Source: Taenia hydatigena (lineage: Eukaryota; Platyhelminthes; Cestoda; Cyclophyllidea; Taeniidae). Taken from it: a stretch of 64,000 nt of DNA. The position numbers and the translations under genes are program-made. Positions 1 through 12,130 of this stretch are shown in pieces (the first letter of the stretch is position 1; each line of letters starts with the position of its first letter). The notes beneath the pieces are model-generated. The model ran no database searches, had not been told where the DNA came from, and was given only the letters and a program-made list of their open reading frames with translations. The stretch is from the NCBI GenBank assembly GCA_036345935.2, contig JADWOT020000004.1, positions 16,981,423 to 17,045,422 on the forward strand, written 5' to 3'.

Positions 1-130
1 CTCTCCACGATTGCAGAGATCACTTGTGGACGGTCTCGATCCACATTAACTGAGAGGTGGATTCTAGAAAACATGATGATGCTGCAATGTCAGCAGTGAT
101 GCATCAGCACATACGCAAAGATATGTAATA
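1..130 (+). repeat. repeat block A, truncated by window edge
   Basis: Contains the block A core TCTCGATCCACATT followed by AACTGAGAGGTGG, then an ATGTCAGCAG-like stretch and a CGCAAAG end. Shared with 6840-7085 and others. Confidence 0.65.
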
Positions 131-919
131 GACTGAATGCTTACCTTTACCTATTTAGAATCCATGCACTGCTTATCACGGAATCAAGGTCGGGCAGAAC
201 GTCTCTAATTTCTCATCCACTTTAAAAACCTTAACAGTAGAAACACCCCTCAATTATTACAAAAGTATTGACAGGACTGATACCTCGGAAAGTCACTAAG
301 ACACTCACCTCATCCATCCCCACACACACCTTATTTGCCCATCCCGTCGCCTCCGCATCCTCACGATGCAGAAATTTTACCTGTGTGCAATCATTGTTGT
401 TAGCCTCTCGGAGGAGGGCAAGAGGCAAAACCAAGTCTACTCATCGACCCAGTCTTCTGCCCCCCTTCGTCTCTTCCATTCAACCTACGTCAAACCTCAA
501 TTTAGAAACAAGGCAAGTTCTAAACAAAATTTATGTCGCACCTATGTATTTTAATTAATCTCACTTCCATCCAGGTCGCAGTCGAAGGCTAGTGCCAAGA
601 GTTTCATTGACACTTCATCGTCATTGTCGCCATGGTTAAAGCCACTACACTGGCTCAATCACAGAATGTAACTGTTTAAAAAATGGTTTTATTTAAGTGA
701 AAAGTGTTTGGCAAGCATGGATCTCGTTTCAAAATAGTCCTCATCTATTGTGGAGGAAGAAGTATGTTCTGTGAGCGGACACAGCCTTCACCAGTTTGTC
801 CGGTCCATTCAATCACCAACAATGGAGAACGCCACCAATCTGCACCCCCTTTACTTAGTTTCAAGGAAGTGAGATTTGAGGAGGAAATATACATATCAAT
901 CTCTCGCGCTCTTTAAGGC
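131..919. other. no gene recognised
   Basis: Only short overlapping open frames on both strands, none with a recognisable domain or matching splice signals. Confidence 0.5.
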
Positions 920-1175
920 AAGCAGTGCACACCTGCCTACTTGAAGCAGGCAAAATATACAGACACTGTCTCTCCCGTGACTGGACCACAATTAGGCACG
1001 AAATAGGGGCACACCATGACTGCACACCCTGAAGATGTCATGAGTCTACAGTCTCTATCCACACTGGCTGAGGCACAGCTTGCAGGTAGAGTGAGGCTGC
1101 TGCCTTGCGTGCAATTTGTAGCTACAATGTCAGAAGCGGTGTACCGGCATATCTGTGCAGGTGCGTACATAAGTT
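920..1175 (+). repeat. repeat block A
   Basis: Begins with CACCTGCCTACTTG and includes TCTATCCACACTGGCTGAGG, parallel to CACCTGCCTGTCC and the core in 6840-7085. It is more diverged than the other copies. Confidence 0.5.
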
Positions 1176-1315
1176 CGATGTTCTTTTTTTCTCAAATGAA
1201 CTTCATTTCCTTGGAAATAGTAGACTAAATGCAGATTGCTGCTGTTTTCTTTCTTTGATGACCCAATGGATGGAGTAGGTTGGTGGGGATTAACCTCCAC
1301 CTCATCCGCCACTCA

Positions 1316-1560
1316 GGACGGATCTTTGGCCACTTCGGCACGTTGGCTCACTTGCTACTTATGTACCCTTAACTAAGTAGTCCTCATCGTTAGGCGAGAA
1401 GCGTTCAGCGAACATGCATCCCGCTACGGAACCGTCGTCATCCAGATCAGCGTAACATTCACCACGCTACCTGGTTCCTCATATCACCAATGAAGTGTGT
1501 TATCTACCTACTCTCACTTCACTCGTTGAGAAGAAGTGGTTGCCATGAATAAGAGATTAG
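1316..1560 (+). repeat. repeat block B
   Basis: Shares GCGTTCAGCGAACA, GAACCGTCGTCATC and CCTACTCTCACTTC with the copies near 7.3, 8.4 and 17.1 kb. Confidence 0.6.
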
Positions 1561-1589
1561 TGAAGAATCTGTGCTACATTGCGGTGAAT

Positions 1590-1850
1590 TAAGTAGAGGT
1601 GGAGATTAATTGAAGGACCACAATCCAGCCACTCAAGTGAGTGCATTTGTCCGATAAGCTGAGAGAATGACAGATGGGCACAGAAAGTCGTCTCGCCGAC
1701 GGATTATTTGTCCGACGTAATTTCCAAGTCCTTAAAATGCCAGACGAGTCATGTGGCTGGCTTATCAATCGTCGTGGAAAAGCCTGGCTGCTTATGGAGG
1801 AGTGCTGAGTCCTGCTTGACCAAAGCAAGTGCAATCCCTTCGCACAGGTG
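1590..1850 (+). repeat. repeat block G
   Basis: Matches 4140-4400 in direct orientation: a GGGCACAGAAAGTCGTCTCG stretch, TTATTTGTCCGACGT, CATGTGGCTG and ATCGTCGTGG. Confidence 0.55.
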
Positions 1851-3479
1851 AGCGAAGACGACTCTAACTCTACCAGTTCTGGAGAAGCAAAAGCTATGGA
1901 GAGAAATGAGGAAAGAATGCTTCTTTGTGGTCAGAGATCTTTGGATAGGGGCATGGAGGCGTAAAACAAGCCAGCAACTCCATAAACTTGTATGACAGCC
2001 CCGAATTTCACTCCCTTAGACAGAGTAGAATGAAAGCAGGTTGGCTGAATCAAATTTCAGTCATCTAACAACACTTCTACAAAAATGTAAGCTTTGGACT
2101 GAAGAAGCAAGCAATGCCACGCTTTCTACCCTATGCTCGTAAAATTAGAACTGAACAGCCTCTGGTATCAAATGCTCGAAATTACATTCCGGAAACTTGG
2201 CAAGGTGGACTGGTTAGTGTTTGAACAACTCGCGCAACAACTGTTTAAATTTTGATCAAACTGTCTGATGGTGGTGGCTACTGCCACGATTATGGCCACC
2301 GTGATGGTGATTGAGGCCTTTAGAGGAGCCAGCACTAGTGAGAGGTCAGGTTTCGGTGTTCATTGTCGCCATCGCTAAGATTGATGCTGCTGCTAGGGCG
2401 TTAATAAGTAAAGAAATGTTTCCAACTACCAAAGAAGTCTGCCAGTTTTGCCATCATGTGATGATGAATGTCTTGTATATGCCTAACTTCGGAACACTTG
2501 CTGTGCTGAACCATTTCCTTAGTCAGATCATGGGCGTTCAGAAGACATGCTTCTCGTTAAGAGACGGAACAAAAATCCGTACTGGCAAAGATGACTTCCA
2601 AGCAACGTAAGGCTACCTTTGTTCTCTTGCGGTGGGCAGAGTAAGGAATCGAAGGCCAAGGAAGGAAAGATAAACGCGAAATCCACTGTGCACACTTCTA
2701 GGGACATATTAGCAAACTTCTGACCTTGTACGCACTTCTAGAAACATGTCGGTAAACGTCATACCTTTCAAATGGAAACGGGATACGAAAAAGGAGCCCC
2801 ACTCTGCATAAAGGATGATTTTCCTTCAATTTGGATAAAAACCATTTAAAATAGGCTTCAGCGAGGTGCGTTATCATTATGTTGCATTTTGTTTGTACTG
2901 GACGATTACCCAGTCACGATGCACGAGTTGTCAGCTCATCAGCGTTTGTCACATGCCGCCCACCCCATCGATATGTATTCACACATTGTGACCGCAACGA
3001 GTCATGCCAGGTCTAACATGTGGCCCACCCACACTTTCAGTTATCAACCACGTTTTAACCAGTTGACCAACTTGTCATTCGTTCGTGACACTGTCAAATC
3101 GAAGGATTTGAGTCCTTTAATTAGACAGGAATGAGTATATAAGGCTGTGACTAGTATGAAGGGTGGTAGCTGTCAGTAGACGTTTTTAGGCGATGGTGGA
3201 ACAAAGCATCTGAAAGAAGACATCACTTCTCCTCACTTGACAGCTTTGAGCAAATGCAAGACGTCAGTGAGACCGCAAGAAGCATCTCGAGATGGGCTCA
3301 GCTCCTGCAAGGTGATCTGGTAGGAACGCGTCTTAAGGGTGTGCGATGTCTTACTGACCACAAGCCTACTTATAGGACCAACTGACTGAGTCACAAGGTT
3401 CCGGCCCTGCGTTTGGCTGTACGATGAGCAAATCGTGCTCATGTCAAGGATGAGCCAAGTATTAGTGAACTTGACTTTT
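1851..3479. other. no gene recognised
   Basis: A 99-codon frame at 2311-2610 (+) and an 81-codon frame at 2889-3134 (+) resemble nothing known and are within chance expectation. Confidence 0.5.
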
Positions 3480-3800
3480 TAAAGGTTCGTTTATCAGCAT
3501 CGATAAATTTCAGTCCTCGCCCAACTTTACAGTTGCAGCCATTCAGTCAGCTTAACCATCGCATTACCTTGCATCAGCGATATCCATAGAGGTGTCCTTC
3601 TAACCTAAGTGAGTCCTCGTAATCTCGGTGGTGTTAGGACCCACTGGGGGACAAGAGACAGAAAAGAATGAAAAAGAGGAAAATCTTTTCGCTTCCTTGC
3701 TCGTCAGAGTCTACTTCTGTGAGTCGCTGCCTGTGCCTTCCTCTGAGTTACCACTGTTTGTTGCAGTTGACTAACGTGACAGTTGGGTCAGCCAACGGGG
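3480..3800 (+). repeat. repeat block H
   Basis: Direct match to 13660-13930: CATCAGCGATATCCATAGAG, GAGTCCTCGTAATCTCGG, then GGGACAAGAGACAGAAAAGA. Confidence 0.7.
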
Positions 3801-4135
3801 TCAGAAAATAAATGAGCAGTGGGTACTTAAGAGAGATAAGATGAGTAGCATGAGTGCCTTGGATGTAAATGCTACTGAGCGCTTAAATGGAAGATAAGAA
3901 TATGGATTTTGATTTTAAAGAATTGAACTTCATAAGGAGGGGACTGGTTAGGTGCCACAATCGCTACTCTCGATCAGCTGCAGTATTTGAAGCAACTTCT
4001 AAGCATCCTCCTGTTTTCCTTTTAATAAAGACGCGAAACTACGTGTGCCACATAAAGCGCACCACGCTTAGCAAGGGAATTCCTGGTCTTGTTGCGGTCT
4101 TCTACCCACAGTCTAGCTACTTCATTCACGAGCCT

Positions 4136-4148
4136 CACACACACACAC
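4136..4148 (+). repeat. (CA)n microsatellite
   Basis: Six and a half CA units next to block G. Confidence 0.9.
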
Positions 4149-4400
4149 CTGTCTTTCCATGCAAGTAAACAAGCGAGCTGAGTGATCAGCAGGTAGGCAC
4201 GGAAAGACGTCTCGCAGATGCATTCGTTATCTGACCTCATCATCAAGTCACTGAAATGTTGGGAGGGCTATATGGCTGCCTCACCGATCGTCGAGGTGAA
4301 GATGACATAATTCTGTCGTGGAGAAATCGTCGATTTTCGGCAACTCCAACAAGCCTACGGAAGGGTGGTACACATCTACGCCAAATTCACATATTGCACC
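4140..4400 (+). repeat. repeat block G
   Basis: Second copy: GGCACGGAAAGACGTCTCG, TTCGTTATCTGACCTCAT, TATATGGCTGCCTC and ATCGTCGAGG. A (CA) microsatellite at 4136-4148 abuts its start. Confidence 0.55.
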
Positions 4401-5629
4401 ATGGGATAGTACGTTCGACCCTGCCTTAAGGTGAACTACAAGCGTGAATATTCGCCTTCCTCCTTCAGCTGACTTAGAGGCTTACCTGGCTGTCCATATG
4501 GCAGTGCAATTACAGTCAACTCGCACAGGAGATTAAAGAGCACTCGTTAATTGCACCTTGTCACGATAGAAATAGCACCCAGCTCCCATTCTCTGAGACT
4601 CTGGCATATGCTTCATGCCGAAGGAGGAAGTGTAGCGCCTTCAATTCACTTAACGACTCTAAGGTCAAGCCCTTATTTTCTCAGCCAGTTCTACTGATGA
4701 CTAAAGTGGGAAGTGAAATGTAATGCCAAATGTCCAGAATATCCATCTTGGAATCTCATCAAGTGAGAGGAGAGTAAATGTTATTAGTGCGTCCAAGCAA
4801 TGAATGGGCCAGCGTTCACCCAGACCTAAAAGCACAATCTTCTCCCCTTATTAATCAATGTCATAATGTGGCGATGGGGACCAGTGCGACGTCAAAGACT
4901 TCAACGGTATGCCTTTCTGCCAACTCATTTTACGCAGTCACGTATTCATCCCACGTGCTCTCTTAAAAAGTTCTGATACAGTCTTTAAGAAGTCACTATT
5001 GCAACTTTTGTGTGTGGATCACTACTATCAATTAATCCCTTCCCATTTTGCTCCTAATCAGTTACTACTGCACCATTCGGGATCCCCTCGTTGACTTGCA
5101 GCTCAGCGGTCCAATTGGTTGATCGAGTCGATAACGGGCTGACTATAAAGTGTGTGACTGTGGCTCCAGATTAACCAGCAGCCACTCAGCGCACTATTTC
5201 ACTGACGGCTCACCACCTGCCGCTTTTGCCTATTCAGTAGACTTGCCATGTTCTCAACACGCCTTTAGCAAGTCAGCTGGAAAAGGAAGCAAATTCTTAA
5301 ATTATCAATTACACGAATTGTTTACTGGCTGACTAGTCTACTAACTAACTAACTCCATCTGACTAATAGTCCCAATTAGACTTATCCCTTGATTTTGATG
5401 ATACCATTGGCAATTGACACCTAAGGTGGACAACGCCCTCTGTCAGAGAACGTTGGGTTCTCATACAGCCTGCCGTTCGGCCGCGCAAGTTTGTAAGTGC
5501 GTGACCGGCCAAAGCAGCGAACCAAGTGAACATCCGCCTAAGCAACAGCTAGCAATTGTATTACTGTGTCAATGTTCTCTGGAGCGCGCCAACACAACCA
5601 TTGTAAATTGAGAACTGGAGATTTGTTAA
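4401..5629. other. no gene recognised
   Basis: Short frames only. A (CTAA) run of three and a half units is at 5341-5354. Confidence 0.5.
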
Positions 5630-5870
5630 CCTTACCGCTCAATGATAACGAAGTTTCAGATCACAAAATATCCTGATTTCGACTTCTGTGCTTAACTCAA
5701 CTGTGGTGCATTTTAGGCCAAGGAATGGGTTGGGTCAGGAAATCCGTTTGACTCATTTGATCCTCACTGTTTGACAAGTCTTTTCTAATGAAAACCAAAT
5801 GATCTTGGAATGGAGTTATTAGTGCTGCGTTTTTTGCTCAGCTTACAGTGACAAGAAAATGTAATTTTCC
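5630..5870 (+). repeat. repeat block F, gene-like fragment copy 1
   Basis: Matches 22320-22630: TGATTTCGACTT, CAATGAAAACCAAATG-like and TGGAGTTATTAGTGCTGC runs. A 3' splice-site-like TTTTTGCTCAGCTTACAG ends at 5848. Sequence after it does not continue the shared exon. Confidence 0.6.
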
Positions 5871-5965
5871 CTATTTTCCTCGTGTTCCCTTTTACCCGAT
5901 GCTTCCCAAAATGGGTAATAAGAATTAGCACGTGATGTGTCCAAAACTTTATTTGAATCATACCA

Positions 5966-6286
5966 CTATGCTAAAGTGAAAGAGGATAGAATGTAAGGAG
6001 CACGAGTAATTAGGTGACAAAAAAAGAAATGCAGCATCGGAGTTAATTTAAATTGACAATAACACCTCTCCTGTCGCCAGGTTACCAGGTGGACTGCGTT
6101 GCAGTAGCGGTTCACCAGTGCAAAGACTAAATACGAGCAGAAGAAGACTGCGCAGACTATTTCATTCCACGACAGCGTCATCGCCAGGCTACCAAAACAT
6201 GAACCTTGCGGCGATGTGGCTGCCTTGCCTGTATTCGACGAGAAGACGAGGATTTGAAAATGAAGTGCGTGCGTAACAGCATCCAA
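5966..6286 (-). repeat. repeat block E copy 1 with hydrophobic open frame
   Basis: A 106-codon frame whose first two-thirds are shared with copies at 10957-11154 (+) and 19501-19815 (-). Shared stretches include QGSCFG, YLVFALV and NAVHLVTW, giving one hydrophobic, possibly membrane-spanning segment. Gaps between copies are mostly multiples of three. It resembles no protein family I know. It is probably a gene fragment or element remnant. Confidence 0.5.
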
Positions 6287-6839
6287 TCATCCGAGCGTGG
6301 CCTATCTGCTCACACTACTCGTTCCAAGGGTGTGGATGTGGAGGAAAGAGCGAAAATGCGCATTCATTGTGCACTTTCATTTTGCTCTTGTAATCCACGC
6401 TTTAATGTTATCGAATGGAAAATTCTCATTCAAGTGATGCGGTCGATGCCACTTGGGGCATTGTTAAAACAGACATCACACAGCATTCGTGCAAATGAAA
6501 GCTCAAGAGCTTTTCATTGACGAGCAGTAAGACGAAAAAGGACTTTTATGCTTGTCCTCTCCTGTTTTTCTGTGCGTGGTGGATTTCTATGACTGCGAAG
6601 ACTACGAGAACTCGCTTGGGTCGAAATGACACCTTCCGATGATATCAATCATGCAAGAAGTGTACGCATAGACATGGGATGGTGATATTCACTAAATGAT
6701 TGTAAGGACAAAGTCCATCGAGTTCCAAAACTTTTGAAGGCAGTAATTCGCTTTTAAACCAGGGAGACAACAGATGATTTTTGAATCTCTCTCAAGTTGC
6801 AAAGGAAGCGTTAGCGATCGAGACAACTCAGAAGATTAA

Positions 6840-7085
6840 AATCGAGCGACTTTAACAGCGGGTGATATACACCTGCCTGTCCAAGTAGACAAGTTGTGCA
6901 GACCTCGCTTTTTAGTGATGGGTCCACCAATGGATGCAACGAGGGAAAGACGCACTACACTTGCAGACGTCATTTGTAAATGGTCTCGATCCACATTGGC
7001 TGAAAATTGGCTTCCATGAAGCGTGAGACTTTTGCAATGCCAGCGGCTGTGTGTCGGCACATTCGCAAAGGGAGTGTAAAGGTGC
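6840..7085 (+). repeat. repeat block A
   Basis: Reference copy: CACCTGCCTGTCC at the left, TCTCGATCCACATTGGCTGA in the middle, and CACATTCGCAAAGG at the right. Confidence 0.7.
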
Positions 7086-7249
7086 GGACTTCGTCTCTCC
7101 TTACTTAATTCTCATTTACTTAAAACGAGTAGGTTGAATGCAGATGGATATCAGTATCCAGAACAAGTGCTGTTGCTCAACAGTCACTGTTGATGCGATT
7201 TGTGCTGCTGCAACACTGCCGAATTCCACAGCCAGACTGACCGCAGCAT

Positions 7250-7420
7250 CATTAGTGGAGACGGATTTGTAGCCACTTCTTCAGATCGACACGCTAGCAT
7301 TATGTATGCTTGGCTAATTAGTCCTCAAGGCTGGACGAGATGTGTTCGGCGAATCGTCGTCATCTGCCCTCAGCAAAGTAAAGCACTCACCGAACTAGCA
7401 TCACATCATCGATGAAGAAT
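7250..7420 (+). repeat. repeat block B
   Basis: Contains GTGTTCGGCGAATCGTCGTC followed by ATCTGCC. It is followed directly by a reverse-oriented copy, so 7250-7740 is a local inverted pair. Confidence 0.55.
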
Positions 7421-7439
7421 GGCCCCTGCCTGCTTTTGC

Positions 7440-7740
7440 TTTAGTCTTTTAAAGGGAGTAAAACCTATGCAGAATATGAGGGAAAGAGGATGTGCGAATA
7501 AAATCACAGGAATTAAGAAATCCATTGACTTGTGTCGCAGACTCAACGCTAAAGCTTCTTTGGTGCAATGATGAGCGAGACAGAGGGATAAGTGGTATGC
7601 TGATTTCCAGAGCACTTTTCTCTCTTGAAGGCGAATGGCGAAAATTTCATAGCAAGAATGGTGTTTGTCGAATGCTTCTCGTCTAACATAGAGGACTACT
7701 AAGCAAGTGAGTATAAGTAGCGATTGGATATCCGTCATCA
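7440..7740 (-). repeat. repeat block B, reverse orientation
   Basis: Reverse complement carries GAGAAGCATTCGACAAACA, then ATCAGCATACCACTTATCC, parallel to GCGTTCGACAAAAC and ACCAGCATAACTTTCAC in the 8.32-8.64 kb copy. Confidence 0.5.
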
Positions 7741-8319
7741 CTAGCCAATGGAGTGGTAGTCAATCTTGCGCGTATACTTACGTCAGCACATTTTGGGGCA
7801 GATGGTTGAGGTGCGGTGGTTGGCTCTAATCGAACTCCTCTCTACACTCTGTCAGCCAAGCCTTTCCTCTTCATGCATCGATGCATTCTATTCGCGCATG
7901 TGTGATGTCGACTTTAAAACAAGGGAATATGAGGGCTTCCAATCTTGTGGCATTTGGGATTCTTCCAGTTCCTAGACCGCCAAGGCCGGGAGTGACAAAT
8001 GAAGATAAGGTGTATTTCGGTTACATCCTCTCAAACGTCAGTGAAGGGCTATTGTGGCTCAAAAACACGACTGTCTCGGGTCGCAAGCTTGCATCCTAGT
8101 CAATTCAAGTGTCAACCATTTCTCACTCTAGCGACTGCACCAGCATGTCAAATGTTGTAAAGGTTTTCGTAAGTTTTGTAGGTGTGCAAGAATGCACATT
8201 CGTCTAAAATTCAATACCAAACATGCGAGAATAAAACACAGCGATATGAGAAGAAAAAGGCTTAACTAAGAGGGCGTGGAAAGAAGTTGGATGAGAGCTT
8301 GTTACTGCATTCTCGGCAA

Positions 8320-8640
8320 TAACAGTCCGTTAAGTTGAACGGCGTCCTCTAATGCAGATGAACCATTAGCCGCTTCGTGACTTCAGCACTTGCAACGGAT
8401 GTAATCTTGACTAAGCAATTCTCAATGATAGGTAAAAAGCGTTCGACAAAACCCGCTTCTGGCCACAGAATCGTCGTCATCTGCCTGCGAGAGAGAAGGG
8501 CAGCCTCTGCACCAGCATAACTTTCACTATTCTTCCTCTTGTATTAAGTCGCCGACGAAAAGTGCTTGGTGCCTATTCTCACTCTGCTTGTTGTGAGGGA
8601 ACGAAAGGCAAAACTGGTAGAACGAAGGACCACAACCCCA
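8320..8640 (+). repeat. repeat block B
   Basis: Longest copy, colinear with 17000-17290. Shared marks are the TCGTCATCTGCC region, CACCAGCATAA, and TTGGTGCCTATTCTCACTCT. Blocks C and D follow it in the same order as at 17 kb. Confidence 0.65.
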
Positions 8641-9560
8641 ATTAGGAACAAGCGCCCTCATTTGTTCCTCCTTTGCCACCCTCTAGTTTCTTGCCCTTGT
8701 GCATGATTGCATGATTCAGAAAATGGATTTTGCTACATCTTGTGCTTTATCCACTTCTTTTGCACCTGTGTAGTGATGAGTAGGCGAAGGAACTAAAATC
8801 GCTGAGGAAATAAGGGACAGAAAATGAGCGAATAAGGCTTCTCAGCCCACTCATTTCACTGCATTAAAATGATAGCCAAAAAGGAGGGACAAGCGCTAAA
8901 CCTGTTGTGCACTTTTGCAAATGCGTTGATAAACTGTGGCCATTGCGCCCAGTAATTGCACACAAAGGAACAGCTTCGCTCTGCCTGGAAGCTGTCCTTC
9001 CACCCAAGTAGGTTGAGATTGTTCAAAAGCGACTTCAGCTTAGTGTGTCATCATCACGCATAGCGCCCATCGCACCGGATGCTCGTCCACTTACAAAGCA
9101 GAAACTGCTTAAAACGATCGCAATGTTTTGAGTTGGAGCGTACACGTGGTCCCTCTCTGACATATTGTTTAGCATTCCTGGTAAGATCATTTTGCTGGAA
9201 GTGAAAGGTAAGCAAAACTGTTCCTATTTACTATTGTGCTAGGAAACGTCCTGATATACTAGAGACAATGTGAATTAGTTGTAAAGGTGTTTAGGTTATG
9301 GATAACTTCGTTACACTTCAAAGCTTAGAGCCTATGAACGAGACTGGCTAATTCAATTAGAAATGCTCGTAAAACATTCAGGCCCTCTGATGACGAACAA
9401 CCACCTCAGTGCTGCTAAGATGCTTGTCTGTGCTCGAGGGATAGGAGGAAAAGAAGGAGTAAAGAGTTAGGTTCGCAGCCTTACCAACCTTTTACCCACA
9501 GGCAGCCCACGTCAAGTGCAAACACCTTCAGATGGCATTTTACCCAATGCGCAATGCTTA
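8640..9560 (+). repeat. repeat block C
   Basis: Colinear with 17290-18110. Shared marks are TAGTGATGAGTA, the AAGGGACAG stretch, GGAGGGACAAGCGCTAA, AAAGGAACAGCT, AAGCTTAGAGCC and a GTAAAGAGTTAG-to-CACGTCAAGTGCAAA stretch. Confidence 0.7.
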
Positions 9561-9579
9561 ACATAATCCGACAGTGGTA

Positions 9580-10160
9580 ACCATGGTGGGCAGTACCTTC
9601 CTTCAGCTCACCTTAAAAACGTGACTACAGCTTCTAAATAGAAGATCACTTTGCTCGTCTGATTGATGAACGTTTGAAACTGTGTAGAAAATCTCAATTT
9701 TGGTGGTGTTGACTGCAACAGTAGCGTGATTGTTGGCACCTTACCGTGTCAAGAGTAATGCACGGTTAGGTCATTTTGTCAGTTGCGATGGCTAATAGAA
9801 ATCTAATTCTGTCTGGCAGACTGGTAGAACCAGTGATTTAGGTAGTTGGGTCACCTACAATCACAGTTACACCCAATGGTCAGTTCGTTGCGGGCAAGAT
9901 CAACGAATTGGACTGCAAGTTTGCAATCCACCAAGGAAGCCAAAAATGATATAGTCATGAATGATTGCGAGTAAGATCGACAACATTGGCAACCTAGAAT
10001 CCGTAGACAATAATAACAAGTCGCTGGCATGCATTTAAGACTCGACTGGGCCATTGCTAGTACACGTCGCTGGCTAGCTGACACGTAAACATGGCCAATT
10101 AGTCATACAGAATTGTTGGTCAGAGGCAAAACCTGCCAATAGCTGCTGGTCTACCACCCG
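9580..10160 (+). repeat. repeat block D
   Basis: Shares the AACGAATTGGACTGC stretch, an ACACGTCGCTGGCTAGCTG stretch, and a GGTCAGAGGCAAAACCTGC stretch with 18120-18620. The part 9760-10130 also matches 21050-21480 in reverse. Confidence 0.65.
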
Positions 10161-10189
10161 CATTCAATTTACCAGTTTCGCGTTAATGA

Positions 10190-10440
10190 GGGCCAAGTAA
10201 GAAAGGACGAACTCTATACCTTTACACATCTTTGCGAATGTGTCAACACACAGCTGCTGACATTGCAACAGCTTCACACTTCGTGAAAGCCACCTTTCAA
10301 TCAATGTGGATCGAGACAGTTTACAAGTGACGTCTATAATCATGGTGTATTTCATTTTATTTTGCATCCTTTCACTAAACTGGTGATATCTGCACAAATT
10401 GTCGAATTGAACAGGTAAGTGTGTGTTATTCGTCACTCAA
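10190..10440 (-). repeat. repeat block A
   Basis: Reverse-oriented copy with CTTTGCGAATGTGTC at the left and AATGTGGATCGAGACA in the middle. Confidence 0.7.
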
Positions 10441-10956
10441 TCTTGATCCCCTAAGTTGTCTCCAGCGCTAACGTTTCCTTTGCAATAAGGGAGAGATTAG
10501 ACATTCATCTATTGTCACCTTGGTTGCAGAAAAAATTACCACCTTGAGAAGTTTTGGAACTCGATGAACTTTATCCTTACAGTCATTTAGTGAAAATCAC
10601 CAAGCGAGTTCTCGCAGTCTTCGCAGTCATAGGAATCCACAGGGCACAGAAAAAACAGGAGAGGACAAGCATAAAAATCCTTTTTCGTCTTACTGCTCGT
10701 CAATGAAAAGCTCTTGAGCTTTCGTTTGTACGAATGCCGTGTGATGTCTATTTTAACAACGCCCCAAGTGGCATCGACCGCATCACTTGAAAGCCAGTTC
10801 TCCAAGTAATAAAATAAAATCATTGATTACTAGAGCAGTGTAAGGAACGCAAATATCGTCTCTCCTTCTTGGTCTCTGCATCCCTAAAAAGAATAGATTG
10901 TAAGTAGATCAGTTATATAATCCTTTTACTCGCGTCCGGCACGCTCGAGTGATGGA

Positions 10957-11154
10957 ATGCACGCAATTCATTTTCAAATCCTCGTCTCCTTGTCGACGAC
11001 AGGCAAGTCAGCTACACCGTCGCAAGTTTCATGTTTCGGCAATTTGGTGATGACGCTGTCGGAAGATGAAGTAGTCTGCGCAGCTTTCCGCACGTACCTA
11101 GTCTTTGCATTGGTGAGCTGCTGTCGCAATGCCATCAACCTGGTGACATGGTGA
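10957..11154 (+). repeat. repeat block E copy 2 with hydrophobic open frame
   Basis: A 65-codon frame matching the 5966-6286 peptide (HFQILV, SCFGNL, TYLVFALV, INLVTW) in the opposite orientation. It lies within the right half of the 5.87-7.09 / 10.16-11.26 kb inverted pair. Confidence 0.5.
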
Positions 11155-11693
11155 TAGTAGAGGTGTCCCTGTCAATTTAATTTTTTTTCTTTCCATTTTT
11201 GCTGCTAGATTGCCAGTGTTCTTTACCTTTTATCCTCTTCCATTTTGGCATAGTTGTATGATTCATCTAAAGTTTTAGCCACATGCAGTGCTAGTTTCCA
11301 TTACCCATTTCCGAAAGTATAGACTACAAGGCAATGGGATAAGCCATGGTGCTTTAGAGGTGTGTAGGTGAGTAGGTCTGAGGGACTTGAAGGTCACCTG
11401 TAGAAGGTGGTCGGGATTAATGGAGTGAATAGAAGGAAACAGTAAGTGATGCGTATAATCTACTAGAATTTCCAATATGCACAACATTTGTCGCCTCCAG
11501 TTCACTTTACATCTCATCATTAGATCGTCATCTTCCTCTCCCACAAGCCAAATGCTCTCGCGCTCAATGATTTTAGACCTTGCATTGAGTCGTCAGGATG
11601 ACATATGTGACAAGTGGCTATATGACCATAGGTTGCACAAGCATAGGCACTGAAAGGTGATTATTTCAAGTTAAAATTATTTCCCAGCAGTTT

Positions 11694-12130
11694 TTAAACC
11701 CGCTCTAAAGACTGCATGATTTTATCGTGCCAGCGGAAAACTTTTCCAATCGTGTTATTTAAAGCAGTCGACCTCTCAGCAATCTGACTACCTACACTGG
11801 ACTTATCGGATGTTGACAAGGAAACCGACGTTTTCCTACCACTGGAAGCTGAGTCGAGAATGCAGCACCTATAGCTCCATCTCAGAAGCATTTGGTTTTT
11901 CCTGGGAAAGACTTGCCTCACAGTGGAGATTAAGTGAGTCAAATGGATGCCTCGGGACAAGAAGAGGAGACTGTGGCTCATATTGGGTTCATCCCTCTGC
12001 CAAGCATTCCATGGCCTAAAATACGCCACAGGTGTGCTAGACATAGACGTCAAAATGAGAATCTTCATGACCTGCAACTTCGTCACCGTGGGACGGTGGA
12101 GTAAACACATCTCGAGATCTCAATTAACAG
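11694..12130 (-). repeat. repeat block F, gene-like fragment copy 2 with open terminal exon
   Basis: Reverse-oriented copy of the 22.32-22.80 kb block. After an acceptor ending GACTCAGCTTCCAG (exon starts at 11841), a frame stays open to TAA at 11694-11696. The predicted tail includes LSTSDKSSVGSQIAERSTAL and ends WHDKIMQSLERV. The 22.6 kb copy encodes the similar LSTSDK, SSQIAEMSTA and NNAIR with a gap of whole codons. This suggests a duplicated gene fragment and not a random repeat. No family was recognised. Confidence 0.5.

Larger units (their letters stand above)
5870..7090 (+). repeat. left arm of ~1.1 kb inverted repeat (blocks E and A)
   Basis: Reverse-complement matches to 10160-11260 in the same relative order: the hydrophobic frame, the stretch at 6480-6620 (against 10600-10760), the stretch near 6720-6780 (against 10450-10580) and block A at 6840-7085 (against 10190-10440). 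Confidence 0.75.
10160..11260 (-). repeat. right arm of ~1.1 kb inverted repeat (blocks E and A)
   Basis: Partner of 5870-7090 in reverse order and orientation. About 3 kb of blocks B, C and D lie between the arms. Confidence 0.75.
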
